Assembly: GCA_945890735.1 (NCBI GenBank)
Contig: CAMDCZ010000005.1
Span: forward strand, 1 to 64,000
Length of the DNA stretch: 64,000 nt
Source of the DNA: Bordetella parapertussis
GTDB taxonomy: Bacteria; Pseudomonadota; Gammaproteobacteria; Burkholderiales; Burkholderiaceae_C
Direction of reading: 5' to 3'
The notes beneath the pieces were generated by a model that was not told where the DNA came from, ran no database searches, and was given only the letters and a program-made list of their open reading frames with translations. The translations under genes and the position numbers were made by a program. Below are positions 30,547 to 39,440 of this stretch, one piece after another (the stretch's first letter is position 1; every line of letters starts with the position of its first letter).

Positions 30547-31502
30547 GTGTTGCGCCTCCAGGTCCATGGGCGGATCAGGCGTTCACGGCCAACCAACATC
30601 AGCAAGACCAAGAACAGACCCAGCCAAAAGGTCCAGTACTGCGGTGTCCAGGCAGAGATCACGCTGTGCAGGATTTTGAACACCACCGCACCCACCAACC
30701 CACCCCACAGCCAACCGGTGCCGCCGATCACCAACATCAACAGCACATCAGCCGAGCGGTCAAAACCAAAAACATCCAACGAAGCAAAACCCGTGGTCTG
30801 GGCTTGCAAGCCACCTGCCACGCCGGCCAAGGCCGCAGCCAAGGTGTAGACCGTGACCAGGCGGGCATTGACATCGATGCCAATGGCTTGGGCACGTAAG
30901 CGGTTGTCTCGGATGGCTTGCAAACTGAAACCAAAGGGTGAATGCACCAAACGGTGCAAGGCGATGAACACCAGCAGTGTGACGACCAATGCATACCAAG
31001 CAGCGGTTTGACCGTACAAATCAAATTCAAAATGGCCCAATACCGGTCCCATGACCACGCCTTGCAAACCATCGGCACCGCCCGTCAAGCCATCGAACTT
31101 GTTGGCCAATTCTTGCAGGATCAAGGCCACACCAAGCGTCACCATCAAGCGGGTGAGGTCAGAGCCGCGTAACACCCCCAGGCTGCAAACCGCACCCAAC
31201 AGCATGGTCAAACCAGTGGCAGCAGCCAGCCCCAGCAAAGGATCGGGATGGATGTGTTTGGCAAACAAGGCCGCGCTGTAAGCACCCATGCCAAAAAAAG
31301 CGGCGTGGCCCAGCGACACGATGCCGGTATAGCCCAAAATCAAGTCAAGGGACAACGCAAACAAGGCAATGATGGTGATCTCGCTGATCAAAAGCGCGTG
31401 CGTGGGCAAGGCATAAGGCAGCGCCAACAACACCGCCCACAAAGCAAAGGACCACCAACGCGGTTGGGCGGCCAGGCGCAGGCTTTGGGTCACCGCGCTC
31501 AT
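30543..31502 (-). CDS. livM: Branched-chain-type ABC transporter permease LivM
   Basis: A 319-residue inner-membrane permease with 8-10 hydrophobic segments and the LivM signature GYTGIVSLGHAAFFGMGAYS. The family AIRDNRLRAQAIGI loop that contacts the ATPases is intact. The frame continues upstream to 31973, but that part is Gly/His/Cys-rich shadow sequence of livH. The ATG at 31502 overlaps the livH stop and is the start. Confidence 0.92.
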   Translation of the reverse strand: MSAVTQSLRLAAQPRWWSFALWAVLLALPYALPTHALLISEITIIALFALSLDLILGYTGIVSLGHAAFFGMGAYSAALFAKHIHPDPLLGLAAATGLTMLLGAVCSLGVLRGSDLTRLMVTLGVALILQELANKFDGLTGGADGLQGVVMGPVLGHFEFDLYGQTAAWYALVVTLLVFIALHRLVHSPFGFSLQAIRDNRLRAQAIGIDVNARLVTVYTLAAALAGVAGGLQAQTTGFASLDVFGFDRSADVLLMLVIGGTGWLWGGLVGAVVFKILHSVISAWTPQYWTFWLGLFLVLLMLVGRERLIRPWTWRRNT

Positions 31503-32362
31503 GCCTTGCCTCGCGTGAACAAACCTTGTGGACGCCACATCAAGATGACGATCATCAGGCTGTAAACAATGAAAGCACCCAGCTTGGGCACGTAGTATTT
31601 GCCTGCGACATCGGCAATCCCCAGCAACAAAGCGGCCAGCAAGGGGCCGGTCAGGCTGGAGGTGCCGCCGACAGCAACCACGATCAAAAAGTAAATCATG
31701 AACTTGAGCGGAAAGACCGGGTCCAGCCCCAAAATCTCTGCACCCAAGGCCCCACCCAAGCCAGCCAAGCCAGAACCCAACGCGAAGGTGGTGAGGAAAA
31801 TCGTGTTCACACGGATACCCAAACCAGCCGCTACCTGCTGGTTGTCCACCGAGGCGCGAAGCTGAGCGCCAAAACGGGTTTTGGTCAACAAGCCTTGCAA
31901 AACCAGCACCAACACCGCGCAGACAATGATGATGGCCATGCGGTAATGTCCCATGCCCAAGGCGCCATCCCACAGCTCGGTGCGGCCTTTCAAAAACGCG
32001 GGCAGTTGAATCAGTTGCTGGGTGGAGCCGACAAAGTAGTCCACCGCGGCAACTGCCATGAAGGTCAAACCGATGGAAAAAAGCACCTGGTCAAGGTGCG
32101 GCTTGTTGTACATGCGCCGATACAGCGTGGCCTCCAGGACGGCACCCAACAAAGCGGTCAACAGGAATGCCAAAGCAACACAAAGCACAAAAGGCAGGCC
32201 TGCATGCTGCATCAACAAGACCGTGGTGTAGCCGCCAGCCATGGCAAAAGCGCCATGCGCCAGGTTGATGAAATTCATCAAACCCAAGGTCACAGACAAG
32301 CCAATGGCCAAGATGAACAACAGCATCCCATAAGCCACACCATCAAACAACAAAGTCAACAT
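31499..32362 (-). CDS. livH: Branched-chain-type ABC transporter permease LivH
   Basis: A 287-residue permease with the LivH signature GLMNFINLAHGAFAMAGGY near residues 27-45 and a C-terminal MWRPQGLF motif. It pairs with LivM. It begins nine bases after the binding-protein gene, so the five genes form one transcription unit (livKHMGF). Confidence 0.92.
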   Translation of the reverse strand: MLTLLFDGVAYGMLLFILAIGLSVTLGLMNFINLAHGAFAMAGGYTTVLLMQHAGLPFVLCVALAFLLTALLGAVLEATLYRRMYNKPHLDQVLFSIGLTFMAVAAVDYFVGSTQQLIQLPAFLKGRTELWDGALGMGHYRMAIIIVCAVLVLVLQGLLTKTRFGAQLRASVDNQQVAAGLGIRVNTIFLTTFALGSGLAGLGGALGAEILGLDPVFPLKFMIYFLIVVAVGGTSSLTGPLLAALLLGIADVAGKYYVPKLGAFIVYSLMIVILMWRPQGLFTRGKA

Positions 32363-32371
32363 GGCCGGTGG

Positions 32372-33541
32372 TTATTTGGTTTTACCGGGGTCTTTCATGT
32401 CTTTGATGACATCAAACTCCACGTTGTAAAACTGACCGTCCTTCTTTTCGACTTTGCGCAAGTAGATGTTGTGCACCACGTCGCGGGTTTGCGCATCGAT
32501 GAGGATAGGGCCGCGCGGGCTCTCGAAAATGTGACCCTTCATGGCCGCCAGCAAGGCCACGCCACCGCCTTGACCACCCTTGGTCTTTTTGAGGGCTTCG
32601 TAAATCAGGTGCATGCCGTCATAGCCACCCACGGCCATGAAATTGGGGCGCAATCCGTTGTTGGCCTTTTTGAATGCCTCCACAAATTTTTTGTTGAGGG
32701 CGGAGGGGTGAGCAGCCGAGTAGTGGTGCGCAGTGACCACACCCAAAGCGCCCTCACCCATGTCATTGAGTTGGTCGTCATCGGTCAGGTCGCCGGTGCC
32801 AATCAGTTTGATGCCAGCCTTGTCCATGCCGCGCTCTAAAAACTGCTTCATGACCGCCGCGCCCGCACCAGAGGGCACGAACACAAACAATGCATCGGGC
32901 TTCAAGTCGCGCACTTTTTGCAAAAACGGTGCGAAGTCAGGGTTGCGCAAAGGCACACGAAGGCTTTCCACCACCTGAGCGCTGTTGAGCAGCATGCGTT
33001 CTTTGAAGTAACGCTCGGCATCGATGCCAGGACCGTAATCGCTCACCAAGGTGACCACACGCTTGATGCCATTTTTGGGCGCCCAGTCGCCCATGGCGAC
33101 GGCGCACTGGGGCAAGGTGAAGCTGGTGCGTACGATGAAAGGCGAGGCTTCGGTGATGCTCGATGTCGCTGCGGCCATGACCACCATGGGTGTTTTCGAC
33201 TGGGTCGCCAACGGGGCAGTGGCCAAGGCCAGCGGTGTCAGCCCAAAGCCGCTGAGCACCCCTACCTTGTCGTTGACCACCAGCTCTTGGGCAATGCGTT
33301 TGGTCGCATCGGGGACGCCACCATCGTCTTTGACAATCAACTCGATTTTTTTGCCCGCCACCTTGTCACCGTTTTGGGCGATGTACAAACGTGCGGCTGC
33401 TTCAATTTGCTTGCCGGTGGAGGCTGATTGACCGGTCATGGGCAGGATCAAGCCGATTTTGAAAACCTCTTGGGCCTGCGCCATGGCAAAGCCCAGGCTC
33501 AGTGCAGTAGCCAGCGAGCCAACAAGCAGACGTTTATACAT
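32372..33541 (-). CDS. livK: Periplasmic binding protein of a branched-chain-type ABC importer (LivK-like)
   Basis: A 389-residue secreted Leu/Ile/Val-type binding protein. Residues 1-23 are a Sec signal (MYKRLLVGSLATALSLGFAM then AQA). The mature protein has the type I binding-fold opening FKIGLILPMTGQSASTGKQ. Proteins of this clade from aromatic degraders often bind benzoate-type acids. The neighbouring protocatechuate operon suggests, but does not show, such a ligand. It is 55 bp downstream of the gntR gene on the same strand. Confidence 0.88.
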   Translation of the reverse strand: MYKRLLVGSLATALSLGFAMAQAQEVFKIGLILPMTGQSASTGKQIEAAARLYIAQNGDKVAGKKIELIVKDDGGVPDATKRIAQELVVNDKVGVLSGFGLTPLALATAPLATQSKTPMVVMAAATSSITEASPFIVRTSFTLPQCAVAMGDWAPKNGIKRVVTLVSDYGPGIDAERYFKERMLLNSAQVVESLRVPLRNPDFAPFLQKVRDLKPDALFVFVPSGAGAAVMKQFLERGMDKAGIKLIGTGDLTDDDQLNDMGEGALGVVTAHHYSAAHPSALNKKFVEAFKKANNGLRPNFMAVGGYDGMHLIYEALKKTKGGQGGGVALLAAMKGHIFESPRGPILIDAQTRDVVHNIYLRKVEKKDGQFYNVEFDVIKDMKDPGKTK

Positions 33542-33596
33542 GTGAAAACTCCAATGGTGAACAGGGTCATTCTAGATTGGGAGATGGCACGCAAGC

Positions 33597-34352
33597 CTAG
33601 CGCTTGCCTTGTATCAACCGCACACTGGGCATGCGCTCGAGGTCGGGACTTTGCATGGCCTGGCTCAGGTTGCGTTGGGCCAAGCGCGAGTGCTCGCGCA
33701 TGATGGCCTCGGCCCTTGCGCCCTCGCGCTGCTCAATGGCTGCCAATACCTGCCGATGCTGGTCTTGCGCCACGATCAGCATGTCGCGCGCTTGCGGGCT
33801 GTTGGCTTGGGTGGTGACAAAACCCGAAGGCGAAGCAAAGGGCAAGCCGACAACGCGATCGAGTTCGCGGCGAACGATGCTGCTGCCGGACATCTCTGTC
33901 AACAAGGCATGAAAAGCTTCGTTGTGGGCGACATACGCGCTGAAATCTTCCTCACTCAAGCTGCCATTGGCCAACAACAGATCAATGCGGTCCAAGCAGA
34001 CACAGGCCTGGCGCAGCAGCGCTGGCGGGCATGCTCGCTCAGCGGCCAAGCGGGCGGCCAAACCTTCCAAGGTGCCCCGCAATTCAATCGCGTCAGACAC
34101 GTCCTGTTCGGTGAACCTGCGAACCGCGTAGCGCCCATTGGGCAAAGCCTCGAGCAAACCCTCTTGCTCCAACTTCACCAAGGCGGCTCGGATCGGGGTG
34201 CGGGAAACGCCCAACTTGTCCACCAGGTTGAGCTCGGCAATCCGGGCCCCGGCTGACCACTCCCCCGCCAAAATCATTTCCCGCAAGCGCAGTTGGGCGC
34301 GCACGGTCTGGGAAGCCGTGGGCTGCTCTTCAGTGGACAGGTCGTTGCGCAT
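33597..34352 (-). CDS. GntR-family regulator with FCD domain
   Basis: A 251-residue FadR-subfamily repressor. The N-terminal winged helix (LREMILAGEWSAGARIAELNLVDKLGVSRTPIR) spans about residues 22-55, and a helical FCD ligand-binding domain covers 95-225. The FCD metal/ligand residues appear in ELRGTLEG, HNEAFH and QDQHRQVLAAI. The ATG at 34352 faces the divergent MetE-like gene. Palindromic GTATAC-type sites occur on both sides of the intergenic region. It may control that gene, the liv genes, or both. Confidence 0.88.
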   Translation of the reverse strand: MRNDLSTEEQPTASQTVRAQLRLREMILAGEWSAGARIAELNLVDKLGVSRTPIRAALVKLEQEGLLEALPNGRYAVRRFTEQDVSDAIELRGTLEGLAARLAAERACPPALLRQACVCLDRIDLLLANGSLSEEDFSAYVAHNEAFHALLTEMSGSSIVRRELDRVVGLPFASPSGFVTTQANSPQARDMLIVAQDQHRQVLAAIEQREGARAEAIMREHSRLAQRNLSQAMQSPDLERMPSVRLIQGKR

Positions 34353-34361
34353 GGGCCTTCG

Positions 34362-34374
34362 ATTGTATGCAAAA
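34362..34374. promoter_or_regulatory. Candidate GntR operator half, left copy
   Basis: ATTGTATGCAAAA resembles the site at 34425-34437 (TTGTAT-x-C-x-AA core). It lies ten bases upstream of the gntR start codon, so it could mediate autoregulation. Confidence 0.35.
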
Positions 34375-34424
34375 CAAGCCTGATCAAGCCCTAAAATAGA
34401 TTTAGACTCTTGTTTACCTGCTTT

Positions 34425-34437
34425 TTTGTATACCAAA
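34425..34437. promoter_or_regulatory. Candidate GntR operator, right copy
   Basis: TTTGTATACCAAA is a near-perfect palindrome around GTATAC, of the size bound by FadR-subfamily GntR proteins. It lies about 24 bp upstream of the MetE-like start codon, in the expected core-promoter area. Confidence 0.4.
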
Positions 34438-34460
34438 CCACCCAACCCCCTGGAGCTCTC

Positions 34461-35579
34461 ATGACTGTTCCCCACATCCCCGCCCGCTACGACCACGTTG
34501 GCAGCTTTTTGCGTCCGGCCTACCTGCTCGAAGCCCGCGAGCAAAAAGCCAAAGGCCAGATCACCCCCGAACAACTGCGCGTGGTGGAAGACAAAGCCAT
34601 CACCGAGATCGTGAAATTCCAGGAAGACGTGGGCCTGAAATCCATCACAGACGGGGAGTTCCGGCGCACCTATTTCCACATTGACTTTCTGGAACAAATG
34701 GGCGGCGTGAAAACCGATGTGCCAGTGACCATCGAACGCCCTGACGGCACCCAAGAGCTGGCCCCGCCGGTCATCCGCGTGATCGACAAGGTGCGCCATG
34801 TAAAGGACATCCAATTGGCCGACTTCCATTACTTGAAGTCCCAAATGGCCAACGGCAGCACGCCCAAGGTCACCATCCCCTCGCCCACCATGCTGCATTT
34901 CCGTGGCGGCCGCGCCGGCATCAGCAAAGACGCCTACCCCGAGCTAGACCCAGCGTTTTACGACGACGTGGCGCAAGCCTATGGCGATGAACTGCGTTCA
35001 CTCGCTGCTGCGGGTTGCAACTACGTGCAAATGGACGACACCAACCTGGCGTATTTGTGCGATGACAAAATGCGCGAAGCCGCACGCGCCCGTGGCGACG
35101 ACCCCAACGAGTTGCCACACCGCTACGCGGCCTTCATCAACAAAGTGGTGGCACAAAAACCAGCTGGCATGACCCTGGCCATGCACCTGTGCCGTGGCAA
35201 TTTCAAGAGCACGCACGCGGCAGCGGGCAACTACGAACCTGTGGCCGAAGCTTTGCTCTCTGAGATGAACATCGACGCCTACTTCTTGGAATACGACGAT
35301 GACCGCAGCGGCGACTTTCGCCCCCTGCGCTACCTCGCGAAAGACAAGCTGGTGGTGTTGGGCTTGGTGACCACCAAGTTTGGTGCGATGGAAACCAAAG
35401 ACAGCTTGAAGCGCCGCATTGACGAAGCAGCCAAGTACGCACCCCTGGGGCAATTGGCCCTGTCACCGCAGTGCGGTTTTTCGAGCACGGTGCATGGCAA
35501 CAACATCGCGGTGGAAGACCAGCGCAACAAACTGCGTTTGGTGGTGGAAACCGCGCAAGAGGTCTGGGGAAACCTCTGA
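34461..35579 (+). CDS. MetE C-terminal-like, cobalamin-independent methionine synthase family protein
   Basis: A 372-residue single-domain TIM-barrel protein related to the catalytic half of MetE; full MetE is about 750 residues. All zinc ligands are recognisable: H-x-C in AMHLCRGN, the Glu of FLEYDDD and the Cys of LSPQCGFSS. The start is the ATG at 34461 with TGGAG upstream. Such proteins transfer methyl or alkyl groups between thiols and folates; many are annotated as homocysteine methyltransferases without proof. Beside aromatic catabolic genes it might recycle methyl groups from O-demethylation, which is speculation. Confidence 0.8.
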   Translation: MTVPHIPARYDHVGSFLRPAYLLEAREQKAKGQITPEQLRVVEDKAITEIVKFQEDVGLKSITDGEFRRTYFHIDFLEQMGGVKTDVPVTIERPDGTQELAPPVIRVIDKVRHVKDIQLADFHYLKSQMANGSTPKVTIPSPTMLHFRGGRAGISKDAYPELDPAFYDDVAQAYGDELRSLAAAGCNYVQMDDTNLAYLCDDKMREAARARGDDPNELPHRYAAFINKVVAQKPAGMTLAMHLCRGNFKSTHAAAGNYEPVAEALLSEMNIDAYFLEYDDDRSGDFRPLRYLAKDKLVVLGLVTTKFGAMETKDSLKRRIDEAAKYAPLGQLALSPQCGFSSTVHGNNIAVEDQRNKLRLVVETAQEVWGNL

Positions 35580-35616
35580 AGGGTGCAGCAGACGGCTGCG
35601 CAACTGGCTGGCCGTC

Positions 35617-36411
35617 TCAGTTGCCTTTGAACTGAGCTGGCCTGCGCTCCTTGAAAGAAGCCAGGCCTTCTTGCAGGTCATGGGTGAAGGCCACATCGCG
35701 GAATGAACGCGACTCCCATTGCAAAGCCTCGCCCATGTGCATGCCCACTGAGCGTCGCACCACTTCCTTGGCAAAACGATGTGAAAGAGGTGCACGTGAT
35801 GCAAGCATTTGGGCGTAATCCATGGTTTTCGACAACAAGTCAGTTGACGGATAAATGCGGTTGACCAAACCGATGCGATAGGCATGGTCTGCATCCACAC
35901 GTTCACCCGACAAAATGATTTCCATGGCGTGGCCCATGCCGACAATCTGAGGCAATCGAATCAAGCCGCCATCACAAGCGTGAAAGCCCCATTTGGCGTC
36001 TTGCAGCGCAAACTCGGCGTTGGGTGAACAAAAGCGTAAATCACAGGCCAAGGCCAATTCAAACCCACCAGAAATGGCAAACCCGTTGACCGCAGCCAAT
36101 AGGGGTTTGTCAATGTCCAAGTTGCGGGTGATGCCGCCAAAGCCTGGGCCATTGGTGTACTGACGGCGAAACTCGGGCGCAGCTGATTGGGCAAAAGGCA
36201 AGGTGTAAGTTTTTAAATCTGCGCCTGCACAAAACGCCTTGTCACCTTCGCCCGTGATGACAGCAACCCTGGCGTCATCGTCTTGGTCAAAGGTACGCCA
36301 AATGTCAATCAGTTCATCATTGGCGGTGAAATCCAGTGAATTCATTTTGTCGGGGCGACGGATGGTGATCAATCGCACACCACCGTGCTTGTCATAGGAA
36401 ATATCAGTCAT
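35617..36411 (-). CDS. Enoyl-CoA hydratase/isomerase (crotonase) family
   Basis: A 264-residue crotonase. The oxyanion-hole segment is AFCAGADLKTY and the second is NGFAISGGFELALACDLRF. The first catalytic acid (Glu of GGFELA) is present, while the second position, usually Glu, is Asp in LQDAKWGF. It may therefore act as a hydratase of unusual specificity or as a lyase/isomerase. It is the last gene of the long minus-strand amide/CoA operon and overlaps the DUF35 gene by eight bases. Confidence 0.88.
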   Translation of the reverse strand: MTDISYDKHGGVRLITIRRPDKMNSLDFTANDELIDIWRTFDQDDDARVAVITGEGDKAFCAGADLKTYTLPFAQSAAPEFRRQYTNGPGFGGITRNLDIDKPLLAAVNGFAISGGFELALACDLRFCSPNAEFALQDAKWGFHACDGGLIRLPQIVGMGHAMEIILSGERVDADHAYRIGLVNRIYPSTDLLSKTMDYAQMLASRAPLSHRFAKEVVRRSVGMHMGEALQWESRSFRDVAFTHDLQEGLASFKERRPAQFKGN

Positions 36412-36757
36412 GGGCGGTCACCTTGAAAACAGGAATATCAGATGCAGATTCGGATGGCGCGACCGCTTGCACGCGGTCCCCAGTTTGATCTGTCGCTTGG
36501 TGCAACAATCGAGCGGAAATACGCATGCCATTGTCCAAGTCAACCACGCCGACGTGGTAGATGCCCTCGCCTTTGAAGCGCAAAGGGGGCTTACGGATCG
36601 TGGTCCAACTCGCCAAGGTGCCACTGGCAGTCACGGCAATGGCTGAAAAACGGCGCCCCAAACAGTGGGCACAAACCATCGGTGAACGCTGTGTCAAGGT
36701 CTGGCAATCCTGGCATTGGTATGCCGTCAAACTGGGCAACAGGTCATGCGTTGTCAT
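36404..36757 (-). CDS. DUF35 zinc-ribbon/OB-fold protein, thiolase partner
   Basis: A 117-residue protein with a rubredoxin-like zinc ribbon (C-Q-D-C at about 15-18 and C-A-H-C at about 29-32) and an OB fold. DUF35 proteins pair with thiolase-superfamily enzymes, for example in Ltp2-ChsH2 retro-aldolases and in the archaeal thiolase/HMG-CoA synthase complex, where they bridge subunits and bind CoA. It overlaps the thiolase gene by four bases, so complex formation with that protein is the likely role. Confidence 0.85.
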   Translation of the reverse strand: MTTHDLLPSLTAYQCQDCQTLTQRSPMVCAHCLGRRFSAIAVTASGTLASWTTIRKPPLRFKGEGIYHVGVVDLDNGMRISARLLHQATDQTGDRVQAVAPSESASDIPVFKVTAHD

Positions 36758-37917
36758 GCCTCGCGCTCCAAAATATGAACTGTGCAGGCCACACCCGTGC
36801 CGCCCAAATTGTGGGTCATGCCAATCGCGGCATCTTTGACTTGGTTGCTGTGCTCTCCGCGTAATTGCAGCGCCACTTCCACAATTTGCCCCACACCCGT
36901 GGCACCCACGGGATGACCCTTGGCCAACAAGCCGCCACTGGGATTGATCACGACATCGCCTTGCATGCCAGTGCGGCCTTGCGCCGCCCAGCGCCCACCT
37001 TCACCGCGCGGCACCAGGCCGAGGTCTTCGCTGTCAATGATTTCGGCGATTGAAAAACAATCATGCAGCTCCACCAGGTCAATGTTGGCGGGTTGCAAAC
37101 CTGACTGCTGATAGGCTTGCTTGGCCGCCAACACCGTCGCTTCAAAGGTGCACAAATCAGGGTGTTGCGAAACCCTGGCAGAGCCACTGGTTTGCGCGCT
37201 GGCCATCACCCTGACGCGGGCTTGTCGTTGCGGACTGGCAAGCATTTCCTTGGCACAGACCACCACGGCGGCCGCGCCATCGCTGGGCGGACAGCAATCG
37301 AACAATTGCAAAGGATCGGCAATCATGGCGGATGCACACACCTGCGCCAAAGACAGGTCGGCGCCCATTTGAGCCAATGGGTTTTTCAAGCCGTGGGCTT
37401 TGTTTTTGATGACAACCGCTGCGATGTCTTCACGCGTGGTGCCATGTTGACGTGCATGTGATCGCCAAGCCAACCCAAACAAACCGGGAAAGGTCAAGCC
37501 GCTCATGCCATCGTATTCATTGTCCATGGCGCAATTGAGCGCGGTGGTCATTTCGGTGGTACTGGCATGGGTCATGGTTTCAACACCCACCACCAGCACG
37601 GCATCACACATGCCGCTGGCAACCATCAAGCAAGCGTGGCGAAAGGCAATACCGCCGGAAGCACAGGCACCCTCGACCTTGGTACAAGGTACGCCGGTCA
37701 AGCCGAGTTGCTCTGCCACCAGCCCCGCCAAAACTTCCTTGCCGTTCAAAGGACCGCTGATGAAATTGCCCAAATACACTGCACCAATGCGGTCTCGGTC
37801 AATGCCAGATTGCACCAGGGCCTGCGCACCGGCGTCTACCGCCAAAGCTTCAATCGGCAGGACATGCTTGCCAAAGTAGGTCGAGCCCGTGCCTGCCACA
37901 TAAACATCACGCATCAT
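36754..37917 (-). CDS. Thiolase, SCP-x/lipid-transfer type
   Basis: A 387-residue thiolase-fold protein. The nucleophile Cys is retained in VEGACASGGIAF (about residue 90), and the SCP-2 thiolase motifs ELHDCFSIAE and NPSGGLLAKGHPVGATG are present. This is consistent with a true thiolytic enzyme more than with Cys-less Ltp2 aldolases. Its frame begins with two consecutive ATGs (37917 and 37914) overlapping the ligase stop. With the DUF35 and crotonase genes it could remove a two- or three-carbon unit from a CoA-activated side chain. Confidence 0.88.
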   Translation of the reverse strand: MMRDVYVAGTGSTYFGKHVLPIEALAVDAGAQALVQSGIDRDRIGAVYLGNFISGPLNGKEVLAGLVAEQLGLTGVPCTKVEGACASGGIAFRHACLMVASGMCDAVLVVGVETMTHASTTEMTTALNCAMDNEYDGMSGLTFPGLFGLAWRSHARQHGTTREDIAAVVIKNKAHGLKNPLAQMGADLSLAQVCASAMIADPLQLFDCCPPSDGAAAVVVCAKEMLASPQRQARVRVMASAQTSGSARVSQHPDLCTFEATVLAAKQAYQQSGLQPANIDLVELHDCFSIAEIIDSEDLGLVPRGEGGRWAAQGRTGMQGDVVINPSGGLLAKGHPVGATGVGQIVEVALQLRGEHSNQVKDAAIGMTHNLGGTGVACTVHILEREA

Positions 37918-39440
37918 GAACCACCTTGGCTGAGTTGCGCACGCAACGTGGTTTTCAAAATTTTGCCGTAATTGTTTTTGGGCAAGTCTGTGACAAAGTG
38001 GTAGTCACGCGGACGCTTGAACCTGGCAAGGTTATCCAGGCACAGGGTGTCGAGTGCATTCGCATCCACATGCACGCCCGGCTTGCAAACCACAAAAGCC
38101 ACGGGTTCTTCTCCCAAATCGGCGCTGGCCGCCCCAACCACGGAGACCTCAGCCACCGCCGGGTGCCGCATCAGCACCTCTTCAATCTCGCGAGGGTAAA
38201 TATTGCTGCCTCCACGGATGATCAAGTCTTTGGAGCGGTCTCGCAATGTCAAATAACCCCATTCATCAAGCGAGCCAATGTCGCCAGTCCATAACCAACC
38301 ATCGCGGATCGCAGCGCTGGTGGCGGCCGGGTTGTTCCAATAGCCCCGCATGCGGGTATCGCTGCGGGTCACGACTTCGCCAGGCTCTCCCCAAGGCAGG
38401 TCTCGCCCGTTGGGGTCAACCACCCGCACTTCAATGCCTGTGCGGGCAGTGCCACAGGAGGCCAAACGTGCAAGATGCGCCGCATCTTGGTTGCCTTCGT
38501 GGTCTTGCTTTGACAAGCAGGTGATCGTCATGGGACTTTCGCCTTGGCCATAAATTTGCACCATGCGTGGGCCAAACACCTTCAAGCAGGCCAGCAGATC
38601 GGCGACATACATCGGACCGCCACCATACGTGATGGTTTGCAAATGACCCGCTGGATTGGTCAAGCCAGGGCTGCAGCGCAACATGCGGGTCAGCATGGTG
38701 GGTGCAGCAAAAAAAGTCACGCGAGGGTAACGCTGCAACGCCTCAAACACCCATTCGGGGTCGAAGGCAGCTTGAACCACCTGATGCCCTCCATTGAACA
38801 AGTGCGGCAAGCTGTACAAACCGGAGCCATGCGACAAAGGAGCGACATGCAAATGGGTGTCACCAGCCTGCACCTGCTCAATGTCTGCCCCGTATTGCAA
38901 ACACATTTGCAACAAATTTCGGTGAGACAGCATCGCGCCTTTGGGCACGCCGGTTGTGCCACTGGTGTAAAAAATCCACGCGACATCATCTGGCTCGAAG
39001 TCAGCCACCTCGGCGGGCGCATGACCAAGCAACTGCTGGTAATCATCGTCATCGACTGACAACATGACCATGGTGTTCAACAGGTCTGCCATGGACACGC
39101 GCAAACCTTCATGCAGTTTGTCACTGCAAAACAATGCATGGGCGCCCGAGTCGTTGGCAATGTGCCTGACTTCCTTGGGGTGCAATTTGGCATTCACAGG
39201 AACCGGACACAAGCCGGCTACCCAACAAGCAAACAGGGTTTCAAAAAAAGCTTGCCTGTTTTCCATGCACACAATGACCCGCTGCCCTTGCTGCAAACCC
39301 CATTGCTGCTGCATGGCCCCAGCCAATGCGCGCACCCGCTGGGCCAGAGCCGCGTAGGTGATGGTGTGACCTGTGCAAGTCACGGCGGGTAAAAGGGGAT
39401 GGCTTCGTGCGCGGCTTAAAAAAGGCAATGCAATGTTCAT
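37914..39440 (-). CDS. Acyl-CoA synthetase (AMP-forming), intact
   Basis: A 508-residue ANL-superfamily ligase that would convert a carboxylic acid to its CoA thioester. It has the P-loop YTSGTTGVPKGAMLSH (about 176-191), the YGQGESPMT adenine motif, the ribose-binding WTGDIG, the hinge RDRSKDLIIRGG and the C-terminal catalytic lysine in PKNNYGKILK. It lies directly after an amidase gene (four-base overlap), so the amidase product is its likely substrate. Substrate identity is not readable. Confidence 0.9.
   Translation of the reverse strand: MNIALPFLSRARSHPLLPAVTCTGHTITYAALAQRVRALAGAMQQQWGLQQGQRVIVCMENRQAFFETLFACWVAGLCPVPVNAKLHPKEVRHIANDSGAHALFCSDKLHEGLRVSMADLLNTMVMLSVDDDDYQQLLGHAPAEVADFEPDDVAWIFYTSGTTGVPKGAMLSHRNLLQMCLQYGADIEQVQAGDTHLHVAPLSHGSGLYSLPHLFNGGHQVVQAAFDPEWVFEALQRYPRVTFFAAPTMLTRMLRCSPGLTNPAGHLQTITYGGGPMYVADLLACLKVFGPRMVQIYGQGESPMTITCLSKQDHEGNQDAAHLARLASCGTARTGIEVRVVDPNGRDLPWGEPGEVVTRSDTRMRGYWNNPAATSAAIRDGWLWTGDIGSLDEWGYLTLRDRSKDLIIRGGSNIYPREIEEVLMRHPAVAEVSVVGAASADLGEEPVAFVVCKPGVHVDANALDTLCLDNLARFKRPRDYHFVTDLPKNNYGKILKTTLRAQLSQGGS

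Noticed and set aside
31503..31973. Upstream extension of the livM frame (157 codons)
   Set aside because: The extension is Gly/His/Cys-rich shadow of livH; the ATG at 31502 overlapping the livH stop is the natural start.
31526..32839. A 437-codon frame opposite livH and livK
   Set aside because: Composition (Gln/His-rich) and lack of motifs show it is a shadow of the two transporter genes.
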